Assembly: GCF_963678635.1 (NCBI RefSeq)
Contig: NC_087064.1
Location: 64,845,548 to 64,909,547, forward strand
From: Symsagittifera roscoffensis
Taxonomy: Eukaryota; Xenacoelomorpha; Acoela; Convolutidae
Reading direction: 5' to 3'
DNA: 64,000 nucleotides
Shown here: positions 47,575-59,972 of the stretch, in pieces
Layout: every line of letters starts with the position of its first letter
How positions within the stretch are numbered: the first letter of the stretch is position 1
The notes under the pieces: model-generated
What the model was told of the DNA's origin: nothing
Database searches by the model: none
The model's input: only the letters and a program-made list of their open reading frames with translations
Made by a program: the position numbers and the translations under genes

Positions 47575-48507
47575 CTGAACAGAACAGACTTGTCAATTAG
47601 TTCAATGCTTTCACTCACTTGTTCACTCTCTAAGGCGGCTATTGTCTTCCATGTGTTTCGGAATACCTTTGTGAGATCATATTGAAACAAGATTAGTGGA
47701 TATTTTCTTTACAATTATTTCTAGCTATATTGCATAATATGCGCCCGTGATCTATTTGCTAAATATGGCATTCGGAATCACGCATAAAATAGATGCCCTA
47801 TTTTATTGTATTCAACCATGGCAAACACAATGAAAAAAAGTAGGTTACGAAGACCTGAACAGCAGCCTCTCATCTAATTCAATAAATAGCATTGCACGCT
47901 AGCACAAAGATAATGAGAAGGAAGCCAATAGGTCGGAAAAAAAATCGGAAACAACGTCTACACAGACAAGTTTTCGCAAACACAAGCAAGAAAACCACCA
48001 TGAACGCAAGTAAACCGCAAAAAAAATAACACTCACTTGTTTTTTTTTCAAATCTCAACTTTCGAAGAAAAAATATATGGCTTAAAGATCTGAAACAAAT
48101 TATGATTGACAATTTTTGCACAATATTGACCCAATTCGAGAAACCTGGATTAGCATGTAAATTTTTTATTCCGCTGGGAAATCTAAAAATTAAATTCCAC
48201 TTTCAGAAATTGAACGATAAAGAAAAATACTATTTATGAAAATTTTTAAATCTGCTTTTTGAGTTTAAAAGCAACAAATGCAAAAAAAGTATTATTTTTA
48301 ATTAAGTTATTTTTTTTCTGAAATTATTTGCTTTTATCATTTAAACTTCTCGGCTTACGTAACCGTTGTCAAAACATTCTGGACTAGAGCAACAGGTAAT
48401 CCTTGTTTTTGATATAATATAGATTCACAAATTATGCATCTCAAAACATTTTGCAACTACCTCGTCTCACATTTTTTTCTGCAATATAAATAAAACTTGC
48501 GTGAATC

Positions 48508-49199
48508 GCACCTCCGGTGCTTTGAACTTTCAACAACTCATAAAAACCGCATATATTGGTAATAAGATCTGCATCCTTTGAGTGTACTCTGACAGCATCC
48601 AACTACAGGGTTGAGAATTTAAAAATTAAAACTTCTAAAAAATGTTTTGAAAAAACCATAAAAAACAGAAGGTCATAACTCGAAAAGTAACAAGATTTGA
48701 GCAGTCATATTTGGAGACAAGATTCGCAACCCCTGAGAGTACTCTGACAGCCCCAAACTACGGAGTAAGGAATTTCAAATTTTGAAGAAAAAAAATAAAT
48801 TATTTAACACTTTGCAAAAAAACTACAAAAAACGTCAATTCTGGAAAAACTACAAAAATTTCAAATTTGTCAAGTTTTTTGTAATTTGAGTGTTCTAAAA
48901 TTTTTTGAAAAAATAAAAATCGTCCTATCTCGTACACATAAAGAATTTGGGCATTCATAATTGGAGGCCAAATTCGCAACCTGACAGCATCCCACTATTG
49001 GGCTGCTTATTCTAATCTCGGTGAAATAAACCAAACTGGAACATCGAAAAACAATTCTTAACCATTGCAAAATACGATATGGCTTAAGCTTGAAAAAATT
49101 CTTTTGTTAAACATGCAAAAAATATTATGTTGAAAAAGCTTAAACGTGGCCAGATAGTGAAGCCCGCATTCAACTATATAATAGATGGATAGATTGGCC
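48508..49199 (+). mobile_element. Satellite-bearing element, copy C
   Basis: Passenger copy of element B made by the RIOK2 duplication, essentially identical. Confidence 0.75.
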
Positions 49200-49323
49200 A
49201 AACCAATGAGCGAAATAGTTTTTTAACCAAAAGCGAAGCTGAAACAATTGTAGCTAATACATCACTCGAAGTTCTATTTCAGAAAAAACCAAAAGGTGGT
49301 GTTGTTAAGTACATCCCACCAAC

Positions 49324-49672
49324 CGTTTCCGTCCAGTGCCAGATAGATATCCGACTCCTTTCCCACACCGATCTGGTTTCCCACACTTGACAACATATCT
49401 CTACTAGCGAGAGACCTCAACGCTAGGAAATCATAGCCCAGATTAGTGAGTCTGTAGCCCTGGACATTGCGCCACGTCTCGTAAGCCACCAGTCTGTTCT
49501 TGGCCAGGTCCCGCAACACTTTGTGAGCTCCTCCATGTCTGAGGTTAGCGATGACTGCCACTAGACGATGTGGGACCAAGTCGTGGTTGCGCATTCCCAG
49601 TTCCACAGCAGTTAGAACTCGGAACTGCTCCGAAGTCATGTACTTGAGCAGAGATATATCAAAGCGACCCAT
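49324..49672 (-). CDS. RIOK2: Distal duplicate of RIOK2 first exon
   Basis: Encodes the same 116 residues plus one base as the proximal exon 1 (47325-46977) with three amino-acid differences: Val-to-Ala in AVIVNL, Met-to-Val in AHKML, and Ile-to-Leu-type change in RDIL (Met here). The open frame, start codon and donor gttggt are intact. Because the exon 2 beside it lacks a donor and the proximal exon 1 has no acceptor, a transcript starting here could splice straight to the full exon 2 at 45238 and still encode RIO2. It may therefore be an alternative first exon or a dispensable relic. Only RNA evidence would decide. Confidence 0.7.
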
Positions 49673-49831
49673 ACTACTGAATGTATTGCGATTACTACGC
49701 ACTCATCAACTGAAAAACAGCAAAACTGCTAAAGCTAAACATTCTTAGATGCTGACTATAATAATCATCATTGATAATTAGCATCAACAATACTCATGTG
49801 CGCTTATCAAAACAGGCGTATGGTTGAGAAA

Positions 49832-50232
49832 ACAAAACATTCTCAGCGCCTTAGTTTGAACTTAAATTATTAAAATCGCCAATTGAAAAAACCGTTGAAA
49901 AACCACCAATTACTCGGTTATAAATAGAGCATCCAGCAAGTACGGCACGTGTGATGTGCATTCACGCGATTTGAGAGACTCAATACCAAAGTGATTCTAC
50001 AGAAGCGAATAAGTGGCTCTCCGCGAAGAGAACTTGTCTCTCGCACCATATTCGAGTATATTTTTTACATACTATGTCTATTTCAATCCACCTCTAGCCA
50101 CTCAAAATCTCAGTTGTTCAATTCTTTGAACTTCTAAATTATCATAAAACACGAAACAAAGTCTGTGTATCAAAACAAGAAGTGCTTACAGGCGTTACAC
50201 GCTGTAGCATAAAACAATCATTGATCAAAAAA
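49832..50232. other. Spacer upstream of RIOK2
   Basis: About 560 bp separate the distal RIOK2 start and the stop of the HAUS5-like gene. Presumably contains the original RIOK2 promoter. No core promoter motif stands out. Confidence 0.4.
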
Positions 50233-53200
50233 TTACTTATGCTCGAATCTTTCTTTCACCATTTGACGGTATTGTCGTAAAGAGTAGCCATCAACTTTCA
50301 TCCATGGAACAACAAATTGGCCGCATTCGTCTTCAATTTCTGCTAATTTCTTTTCTATTTCCTGCAAATGCTTAGCGCATTTTCCTCTAGCTTCGCTAGT
50401 TTTAAATTTAGTCAACTGTTTTTCGTTTTTCATCACAATATCTTCGCAAAGATGTGGAAAATCTTTCATCGCATTTTCAGTTTCTGCGCTGGATTTCACA
50501 CTTTTATGTAAACTCAGTTTTTGCCGATCTAGTGACTCTTTTAAAGCAATTTTCTTTTCAACTGCTGTCAAAATTTGATCATCGCGCACAGCTGAGCTAA
50601 GTCCCAAAACCCGTTTCATTTCTTTCCTGAATTCGAAGTTTGTTCTTTCGTCTCCTGGATTTTTCAAGGCATTGCATACTATATCAATACTAGATTGGTC
50701 TAAAAGTTCTGTTTTCAGACAAGCTGTGTCATTTTTAATTCTGTCAGGTAGGTTAGAAAAATCTTCTGCTATTTCCAGAGAGGGCAGGAGACTGTTGTTG
50801 ATTAGATCTACGTTTTCTTGTTGGATTTTCTGAATTGAGCCATTTGACTGGTATACTTCAGTGAATAGTGACTGCAGTTTCTGTTGATTTTCAATTGCTT
50901 CCAACTCCAGATTCTCTATTTCTGCAAGAACATCCGCTGATTTCTGAGACTCCATCACTAAAACATTCCAAGGTACACCCATCTTTTGAATACATTTTAA
51001 CTTTCAAGGATAACTTGAAAACCCAGTTAGTTAGGGTTTCAAAACAATAACTTGGAAAAAAAAACATTATGAAACTTCACGACTGATTATTAAAAAACTC
51101 CAGGAAAAAATCAAAATGTTTTAAGCAAAGAGATCATGGCCAAAATTTCATAAGACAAAGAAAAAATGGGAACAACTCCTCCATATTTTTAGTCAGCATA
51201 CGACGTCCAGTAATTTCTGGAAAGTAATAAGGTCATGAAGTAATCAGTAAATAGCAGCAAGTCTGGTAGGAACCCACCCAATTAGTTTTAAGGACTAGAA
51301 ACTTTCTCAGCCGGAAGAATGGCAAATGCTTTGAACGTGCAATATATTAAGCAAGACTGCTCGCATATCAGGGTAAGGCCCTGAATGTTCCGACAGTCCC
51401 TTAATTCATATCAAATAGCTTTTGGGAAAAGAAAATATTGAAAACCTATCCATTTTGGTCGTACAATGAGTCGTACAAAATTTTTACGGCCAATTAGCTT
51501 GCCTCATCTCTATTTGGAACGATTTTGTTTTGCGGGATAATTCGACACGCATAAATAATTTGCGTTACGCTCTCAGCATTATGAATAAACTCTAAAAAGC
51601 GCGCATAAGTTTGTCCAAAACATGGCAAATTTGGCAATTTTTCAAACCCCCAGAACTTTACAAAAAAAATCGGAGGTGAAATAACTTTTTTTATTTGAAC
51701 TCAGAAAGTCTATATCTTCGATGGGGTTTAAAAATTTTGTTGAAAACTATTATTTCGATTGGTGAAAAGTGACTGAAAAAAAAACACACCGAGCATAAAT
51801 ATTCCGTTTTCTTCGAAAGTCGGAACAATAAAAAAACCCATACAGATGATAAAGCTCAAAGAGTAACTAAGACAAAAGCCCTTAAACTTAGATTCGAAGG
51901 CTTATTAAGCTTTATCCCTCTGGAAACTGAAAAAAAAACATCAAAGCGAAAAAGCCCTCGAAAGCATTAGAACCGAAACGCATTAGAACCGAAACGCATT
52001 AGAACCGAAACGCATTAGAACCGAATGGTCAATGCACAGTCCACCTTAAACCTATACGACCAATAGCAATAGCATTTTAAGCAAAAACTTAATATTTCGC
52101 TTTACACAAAAGTACTAAAAATTGGAAAAAAAATCTGAAGTGGTAACCCTACCCAAACCAATCAAAGATCTCCTATCTTCAGACTCGTACCACCCGGTGT
52201 CTATTTCAGGCCCAGCTGTCAAAATTTTAGATTCTTTGATCCATTCCACGCTAATCAAAGCCTTTCCAACCACCACAGTACTTTCCACTCTTCAATTTTT
52301 CATCAGCGACGGTTTTACCCCAAATATGAGAATCCTGGCCACACTTGATTTCTCAAAAGCTTTTGGCATGGTCAGCCATTGCACCCTCGTGGAGCTCCTT
52401 CATGACACCAGCGCACTGGAAAGCCTAATTCAGTGGTTGTGAAACTACCTGAGATGGCGTCAATCAAAAACTATGTTCACATGTATGCTCTGTCAATATT
52501 TAGCACTGCTCGTACAGGCTTCCCTCAAGGCTGGCTTATCCCCAACACTTTATTTCACGTCCATCACGCTCCACTTCCGCCCGACGATATAAAACAGCAG
52601 TCTTACTCGAACGAATTCAACCCTGTTGTCCTTTCCAGCAAAATTTCAACAGCCTCGTCAATCTTATTCAGTTATCTAACTAACTAACAAAAATTATTTA
52701 CCTCACGGTTCCTTTAAAGCTTCGGCCAGGCTGCTTTCTTCATTTAAATGAAGATTTTCACACCGTCCCGAATATGGAAAAGAACACCGCTAGACTGTCC
52801 CTAGTGAGAAACATCTCAACAAACTTGGTGCTTTCTTTGACTAGTCCCTACATTTCGCAGAAATTGCAGGCGAATATCCTCAGAAACTTTTGAAAAACTT
52901 TTTGAAGCTTTGTTAAGGCCAACTTTAGATTATGCGAACCCTGCCTGGTCCCACGCTGCCAATAAAACAAACTGCAAACAGTTCGAAATGGACAACCACC
53001 ATCATCTACTGGGATGGCATTTCGCACTAAAATTTAACACTGTTACACCTTTCAAAAAATTTAGTGAACGATGTTCTGTATCTTTAACAATTTTAAATAG
53101 CTTCAAAAACAATTACACTGTTTTAGAATTAGACAGGCCATTTCAGATGCACCACAGGCAAAGTTCTGTCCATCAGACCATCTAAATCTCCCCCGCCGAA

Positions 53201-54608
53201 GAATCCCTCCCTTGTTCCACTGGGCACCACTTGCGATACAAACAAACATTACAAACTAGCCAAAAGACATTAAAACGGAAGCTGCAAAGTAAAAAAAAAC
53301 AAATCCAACAGACAGTTGAAAGAGTCAATGAACGCAAGCAAGCGAATTGACAAAACCCTATCATATATCCCCATCTAAACCCTATAAGAAAAATAAGAAA
53401 CTCACAGTTGATGGCGTTGTTGCGTTCCAACGACTTCATTTCCTGGTCCAGCAGAAACTTCTCTGCCTTGAAGAAGCTCTCTGACGCTCTCAGCTCTAAC
53501 CACTCCTTGAACAGTCCAGCGAATACTGGGTCCGAAGTTAAGTCGGGACTCGAGCTGATGGCCGACTTCAGACTTTCTAGTTCTTCTAGAACACAACAGG
53601 CTTTGTTATAACTACACGCTACCGCAACTCTTGTCAAAATGATGACACTAAGTCATTAGATTGGTTTTCTCAAAGCTTTTTATGCCAGCCAGACAACCAC
53701 CAAAAAAAGGATACCTTTCTCGACCTGCGCTCCCACTTTAAATTATTTAACGAGTGCGAAAACGAGCGAGAACGAAAAAGAGTTTAAAACTAAAAATAGC
53801 CAACAGACAGGTGGAAAAGAGACAATGAACGCGAGTAAACAGAAAAAACAAACACTGCCTTGTTTTTCGGAAAAATCTTAACTTTCGCATTTCCAAGAAA
53901 AATCACAGAAGATCACAGCAACTTAATGACAACATCCTCTAACTCCAATCTTCAACTCTCAACAATTAAATTCAACTTACTCAATTTGTCATAATAACTC
54001 TCACGAAATTGCCATTCTTCAACCAACACCGTTTTATTCCTGCGCTGACAGTCATTCAATTCGCGATCAAGTTCTTCCATTTTTGACAAGCCAGTACCAC
54101 CTCCCGACTTTATCTTCCCAGAAACTGCACTCGAATGAGATCGAGGCGATGACGTCACAACTTGATCTCCAGCCATAATCTCCGATGACATAATATCCGG
54201 TGTTTTCGAGGGCGACATGCTAGAATTAAGCTCACATTTTAATTCCACTTTTGACTTGTAAGTTTCGATTTCCTTCTGTAATTTCACCACGCTTTTTTCA
54301 GCCTCTGCAATTATTTGCTCAAACGTTTTACTATAACCTTTGTATGACTGGAGTTTATTCATTTGCAACACGGAGTCGCCTATTTCATTGAGTGACTCTT
54401 GAATTTCGTCCAGCGTACGTTCTGTTAATACTTTCTTTGTAGATTGGTAAGTGAGCTGATTGCGCAATCCGTCCAGTACTTCGTACTCGGATTTCTTGAA
54501 AAACTTCTGAAAAGGTAGTTCAGATTGTTGTCGAGCGGGCTCATCCTTGTTCAGTTCTGTTTTCACTTCAGCGAGCCTTTCAGGCAACTCTTGATTCATT
54601 ATTTCAAT
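50233..54608 (-). CDS. HAUS5: Probable HAUS augmin-like complex subunit 5
   Basis: Augmin recruits gamma-tubulin to spindle microtubules; HAUS5 is one of its eight subunits. Inferred exons: 54608-53981 (ATG at 54599), 53585-53406, 50957-50233. All three joints are phase 1 (donors gtaagt and gtgagt, acceptors ttctag and ttttag), giving 507 residues from the ATG; human HAUS5 is about 630. The protein is mostly coiled coil. The assignment rests on weak landmarks in the right order: SLLPSLEIAEDFSNLPDRI, VLGLSSAVRDDQILTAVEKK, and a C-terminal VVPWMKVDGYSLRQYRQMV. The first visible exon begins at an acceptor (tttttag at about 54609), so a further 5' exon is likely. A coding-like patch at 54795-54890 is not in a compatible frame. 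It could be another coiled-coil protein. Confidence 0.6.
51346..51829 (+). repeat. Interspersed repeat family R1, copy 3
   Basis: Longest copy, within the large intron of the HAUS5-like gene. It starts with gactgctcgcatatcaggg and the hairpin tcagggtaaggccctga (51368-51384); from 51493 to the end it matches 31723-32060. Confidence 0.9.
51964..52027. repeat. 16-bp tandem repeat, four copies
   Basis: Unit gcattagaaccgaaac. Confidence 0.95.
52122..53185 (+). pseudogene. Jockey/I-like LINE reverse transcriptase fragment
   Basis: Lies antisense in the big intron of the HAUS5-like gene. SYHPVSISGPAVKILDSLI matches the RPISLL...KxLExLI segment, and ATLDFSKAFGMVSH (about 52340) is motif A. PLPPDDIKQQSYSNEFNPVV (about 52560-52640) occupies the place of the catalytic Y-A-D-D segment, but Y-S-N-E is read, so both Asp residues are lost. 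LRPTLDYANPAWS (about 52912) is the typical C-terminal block. The pieces are in different frames: a dead fragment of non-LTR retrotransposon. Confidence 0.75.
53290..53350. repeat. SINE-like fragment
   Basis: caacagacagttgaaag and tgaacgcaagcaagc match the body of the SINE-like family (also at 41500, 45640, 47980, 53800 and 61740). Confidence 0.5.
53790..53905. repeat. SINE-like fragment
   Basis: caacagacaggtggaaaag, tgaacgcgagtaaac and ccttgtttttcgg followed by taactttcgcattt. Matches 45640-45745 and 61740-61830. Lies in an intron of the HAUS5-like gene. Confidence 0.55.
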
Positions 54609-54969
54609 CTAAAAAATTAACGCGTTCATTCAGCTGGAGATTTTCTTACTCGTTTTGAGAACAGATTTACTACACATCACGGAATTTACTACTATATAGA
54701 GTTTCAAAGCTGGCGAACCAAAGAGACTCGCTGAAAGAGCAGAGTTCAATACGCAATGAAAATTAGCCCTTCAGAAAAGCAAATTATAGTTTTTACCCTT
54801 TTCTGGTTCCAATCACAAGATGATTGGTGTCCGAATACACATCCAAAACTTCTTTCAAACCGTAGATTTATTTAGCAGCTACTTCAGACTAAAAACAGAA
54901 TCAAAATACAATACAATTTATCAATTCATTAATAAATAACACGATTTTAGCATCAAAACGCTTCAGTTT

Positions 54970-57900
54970 TCAACCAATTTTCAAATCAGGTGGCACCGTT
55001 TTCAATTCTTCCGCTTCGTCGTTTAGGGCATCTATTTTCTCATTTAACACCATTTGCGCTCCCTGGATCAAACTTTTACAGCCTGTGAAAGAAATGGAGC
55101 CTTCAAGTTTGCTCATCAATGTTTTAGGCTCTGCAGTCGCAATGCAAGCCAGCGTCTTAAAACCAGCATTGTAAAGTTGCTTTGCGCGGCCATATTTGAC
55201 CTGAGGAATTTCCAGCAGAACGTGTAACTCTTGACTAAATGTAAAATTAAGTTTCTTTTGAATTATTTGCAACAGCTCGGTCAAGGCCCAAAACTCGCTG
55301 AGATTTTTGCAAAATTGGCTCAAGTGAAAACAAAAACTGGACGATGAACTTAGTAGATTCTGCACTATGCCTCGTGAAACACTGAACTTTTTTGCAACCT
55401 CCCAAATATTTGTCGGGGCAATAAGTTCGTTCAGAATAAGAGCACAATACAGTTTAGACAATACTATATCAGACTTATTCGTGTCGGATCTTGCCATCCC
55501 AGTCGCTTTCGAAATCAAACTCAGTTCAGAAATGCCCAAAACACCAGCAAATGAAACTATTTCTTCGCTTAAACTTCCAAATATTTTCAAATAATGATTC
55601 CAGTCAATGTCAAAAACCGTTAACAGGCTATCATTTGGGACGCAAATGTATAGTAAATGAATGTACGAATCTACAACTAAATGCTTGGAGGCTTTTTCCA
55701 AGTCTTTATAAATAGTTCCAACATAGTCTAAAGGTAACGAGCTTCTGTAGCAAGCGGTTCCAATTTGAGTTATGCTCAACGTTGACAAGCAATCATCAGA
55801 TTCTTCGTCACTTTTTGTTATTTTCATCAAACCAGAGTCAACTAGTTCTTGTAACAATTTAGACAAATCGATCTTTTTATTTTTCTGTTGTTTTGCAGCT
55901 AGAGACGACGACAAAAAAACTTGCACGTCATTTAAGGTTTCGCAGATTTTTAACCCAACTAACGACAATAAAACCTGTTTGAGAACATTCGTATTTTCAG
56001 ACAGCAGCCCACTCCTGCAGTAGTCAGATTCGGCCCGGACAAGTTTGTCGATTTTGTTTCTGTCAGAACTTTTGTTCACAATTAGAATCGATTCACCCTC
56101 AGATGATAAGCCAGTCCTGCCCGCCCGTCCGATCATTTGTCTATACTGGGTGGGGTTGATGAAGTCCCTTCCCACGTAAGGTGACCTGATGATGACCCTT
56201 TTGGCCGGTAAATTGACCCCGGCTGCCAAAGTTGACGTGCAGCAGAGCAGACAAAGTGTTCCTAAATCAAAAGGCTGTGTAAACCCGATTTGAACATCGC
56301 GATCGATTTAAATTATGAGTACGAACCAATTGAACAAAATCTAAGACACTTTTTTTCAGACTCGTTCTTCTTAATTTAATTGCATGTTTAATGAAAAACT
56401 TTGAAATATCAACAAAAACGCAATCGAAAATTTAAAAACTTGAGCGATAAAATTTGGATGAAGTTCCTATCTGCAACCGCTATTAATAACCTAACATCAC
56501 CCCACCAACGGGTCGACTATTTCAAACTTTGAATTGTTTTTTTTTTTTAATTTAACTTTTGAAAACTTTCAAAAAAGAAAAAACTAACAAATCTAAGAAA
56601 ATTAAAGGCGTTGAGCAGTCGTATTTGTTTTTTCAGATAAACATTCCTTGAGATTACCTTGAGAGCACCTCGCCATAGTGTTGATTTTTTCAAACTTTGC
56701 GAAGTTTTTGAAAATTTTATGAAACCATAACAAACCGCATATCTCAGAAACTAAGATAATTTGAGCAATCAAACTTGGAAAATATTGAAAAAACGTCACA
56801 TCTCAAAACCAAAAGCAGTTGAGCAGTCATCTTTTTCGGAAAGATTAACAATCTCTGAGAGTACATCGACATCACCTGGCTACAGGGTTGGCCATTTCAG
56901 ATTTTTTGAAATTTTCTGAATCTATATTTTCAGAAAAATTCTGAAAAAATCATAAAACGCGTCATATCTCAGAATCTAAACATATTTAAGCAACCATATT
57001 TGAATGCACAGTTTGAAGCACCTGAAATTACCCTAGCAGACAGAGCCTCGCACTATAGGGTTGAGAATTTCAACTTTTGACAAGTCTTTGTATGTAAGTT
57101 CTTTGAATTTTTTGAGAAATCAGAAAAAAAACCTCTTATCTAGGAAATTAAAAGAATTTGCACGGTCACATTTGGAGGTAAGATTTGCATTGCCGGAGAG
57201 TACACTGAAAGCACCTAATTACATGGTTGAAAATTTCAAATTTTCTGGAAATTTGTGAATCTAAGTTTTATGAAAACCTTCAAAAAAATCACAAGAATCG
57301 TCGTATCTCGTAAACTTAAAAAATTTTGGTACTCATATTGGGAATCCCTGGGGAGCGCTGACAACATCCCACTTTTGGGTTGCTACTTTCATACTTGTCG
57401 AAACACTTGTGCAAAAACTCTTTCATTAAACAAGCAAAAATAATACGTTGAAAAAGCTTAAACATGGAGAGATAAAGCTTAAACATGCAAAAATATTACG
57501 TTGAAAAAGCTTAAACATGGCGAGATAGTGAAGCATTTAAATATTGAAATATAAAATAGATTCTTCGAAGTTTATGGTTGTGAAATACTTCTTCAAAATT
57601 TGTGGTTGTAAAATAATTCTTGGAAGTTCATGATTTTATTCAGATGAGGATAAAATCATCATCTTAGTACAATCATTAAGCAAAGAGAGTGTAAATCGAG
57701 TAACCTTGTAAATATGCATCTTCAATTGCCTTTCTTTCGTCCATCGTCAGTCCCGAGTGATGATATGCGACTCCATACGGGATACAGAACTGGAGCACCG
57801 GACACAGATTACCCTCAGCGTCACTCTGCAACTCCGCCAGCAGTGCCTCGCGATTCTCCAGCTCCACCGACTTCAAAGCGGGAGGCATGAAACTACACAC

Positions 57901-59394
57901 TAACGAAGCCACATTCTCACAGTTCTTCTTACTCGCGCAAAACACTAGACACGAATTGTGAGGAATAACTTCACTGCATAGTCCCACAATGTGATCAGGA
58001 TCTTTGAATGTCTGCTCTTTAGTGTAATTAAACGTAACTGTTCGGTCCATTTTGAACAAACTCTCTTCAAAATTACAATTGGCACCGGTGTTCACAGTGA
58101 AAACTGCGTCTGCAAACTTAACCATTTGTTTCAGTTCAACCGGTCTGAAATTATTAGTGTAAACTTCAGCATTCAAAAAAATTCCGATTTCCTGTATATT
58201 TTTTAATGTAGCCGACATGCCTATAATTTGAGTTGACCTCGAAACGTGCATAATTTTACAAAGCATAACTTCCAATCCTGTTCCGCGATTTGAAGACGAA
58301 CTGTGATCCCTTTCTCCTAACATGTGAAGTTCGTCTATAACAATTAACCCTATCGATTCTAGACCATTTGACTCAATCAAACTGTTGAGCATAATGTGAA
58401 TCTTTTCAATTGTTCCCAAAAATATGGTCTTTTTGCTTTTTTTCCGCGGCGGAATAGACCCCTTGCTACCTGCGTACTCTTCAACAGCAAACCCGAGCTC
58501 ATTCGCGAAAGGTATGAATCCTTTCAACTTTTCTTGCACAATCGATACAAAAGGAAACACAAAAATTGCATCTTTTTCATTAACGATAACTTCCTTAAGC
58601 AATAGAATTTCAGCTACCAATGTTTTACCTCCGCTAGTTGGCAGCGAGTAAATCAAATTTCGCCTCTGATTCAAAGACCCCAATTTAAGACACTCAATTT
58701 GCCAGTCGAAAAGCTTCTTTATCTTTCTTGTTTCTTCGAAGATTTTTTTAGCCGTCAGCGGTAATCCGTAGAAACTATCAGCGCTCTCTGTATCAAAATT
58801 CAAACCATCTTTTTGCAAATTGGAATCAAATTCAATAGCAGAAGATTCAACTGAACTAACATTTGCCCGTTTCGAACCAATTATTGGCGACTTAGATAGC
58901 GAGTCTGAATTCACTTTGAGACGTTTTCGTATACTTTTAGTCAAGTTTCCTGGAGTTCCAGCACCTGACTCTTCGATATCTTTTCCCGAAGTTCCCATAA
59001 CTGAGGGTGATCTTAACAGATACGGACTTTTCTGTGACCGTTTGCGGGTCTTAGATGTCAACGGCGTCGACGTTCTTCTCGCCACAGCTTTCGATTTGAT
59101 TTCATTTTCTGCTATTTGCACTCCTTCTGATGTTTTGTTCAACACTGTCATGTTCAAATCGAATAAACTGTCAGACAGAACTTCATTTTTATCTTCAGTA
59201 TCTTCCCCATTTTTCTCGACAGTGGAAACATTGGTTAAATTTGTCTCCAATTCTCCTATCTCCGGATTGACTTTTGAGCCCTGATAGATCAAATGAGAAT
59301 CCGATCCTCTTGATAAAATGTCTTGGCTCTCTTCAACAATCTCTCTCAACTCATCACGAGTTTCTACTTTTGATTTACATCTTGACTTGCGCAT
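54970..59394 (-). CDS. HELQ: HELQ, DNA helicase (two exons)
   Basis: Superfamily 2 3'-5' DNA helicase of the Hel308/Pol theta group, acting in replication-fork and crosslink repair. Exons 59394-57705 and 56261-54970 (donor gttact, acceptor tttag, phase 1) give 993 residues; human HELQ has about 1,100. Residues 1-210 are a low-complexity Ser/Lys-rich N-terminus. Helicase core: LPTSGGKT (Walker A, 251-258), VIDELHMLGE (box II, 352-361), IIGMSATL (motif III), AYHHSGLTMDERK (motif IV/V region, end of exon 1), TLAAGVNLPAKRVI then QYRQMIGRAGRTG (motif VI, 602-614). The winged-helix/ratchet part and a helix-hairpin-helix-like C-terminus (QVKYGRAKQLYNAGFKTL) follow. HELQ is favoured over POLQ because there is no polymerase and the C-terminal half matches HELQ. 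No stops or frameshifts. Confidence 0.95.
56430..57563 (+). mobile_element. Satellite-bearing element, copy D (HELQ intron)
   Basis: Fills most of the 1,443-bp HELQ intron. About six diverged monomers (agggttggccatttcag, tttgagcaatcaaacttgg, gagagtacatcgacatcacc), then the right end gcttaaacatggcgagatag (duplicated) and atttaaatattgaaatataa. The hairpin left end is missing. Confidence 0.65.
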
Positions 59395-59972
59395 TCACAA
59401 ACTCTTTCATCAATATCTGGAATCAATCACAATAATCTTTCTTTTTTCAGAGCATTTTCAACTCCTGTTCAAGTTAGGCGACAAGTGTTTTCAACCTTTG
59501 ATCTTCTCTAGATTTCTAAATCCTCGGCCAACAGAAATATAGTCGTGAAACATCATACTTCTCAAGTTGATAAACTTAATATGATCTTGGTAAACTAAAT
59601 CTGAGAAAAACTGATTGAAAATCAAATCAATTCAGTACTTTGATACAAAATCAGCAATAGCATTTATAAAACAATATGTCGAATATAGTTTAAAATTTTT
59701 TAAATTTTACACCACAAAAATGGCAGTTGCATCACGATAGACGACATCTAAGCACATTCAGATCTGAACAAGAATGCGCTCGAAGCTCCCCATTATTGAA
59801 AAAAAAAACATGTTAGAAAAAAGAAAATCCGGTTTCAAATTATAGTCATTTTCTGCGCGTAGTGTGCTGAGAGAACCACTTGAACGCATAGAATGCTGAA
59901 GAAGTAGACATAATTGACAACAATGGTCTTCAAATAATGAATTGAAGTAAAAAAAGAATTATTCAATTACAC
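59395..59972. other. Region upstream of HELQ
   Basis: Presumably HELQ promoter and 5' untranslated sequence; no motif stands out. Confidence 0.4.

Larger units (their letters stand above)
47486..49831. repeat. Tandem duplication containing the RIOK2 5' half, unit 2
   Basis: Distal copy. It differs from unit 1 by a few substitutions, including three amino-acid changes in exon 1 and one just upstream, and by small indels. Confidence 0.95.

Noticed and set aside
47486-49831. A second complete RIOK2 gene
   Set aside because: The unit contains only exon 1 and 89 nt of exon 2; the kinase C-lobe exon is present once.
54795-54890. Upstream exon of the HAUS5-like gene (LKEVLDVYSDTNHLVIGTRK on the minus strand)
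   Set aside because: Looks coding and ends near a donor-like gtaaaa, but joining it to the exon at 54608 puts a stop in frame.
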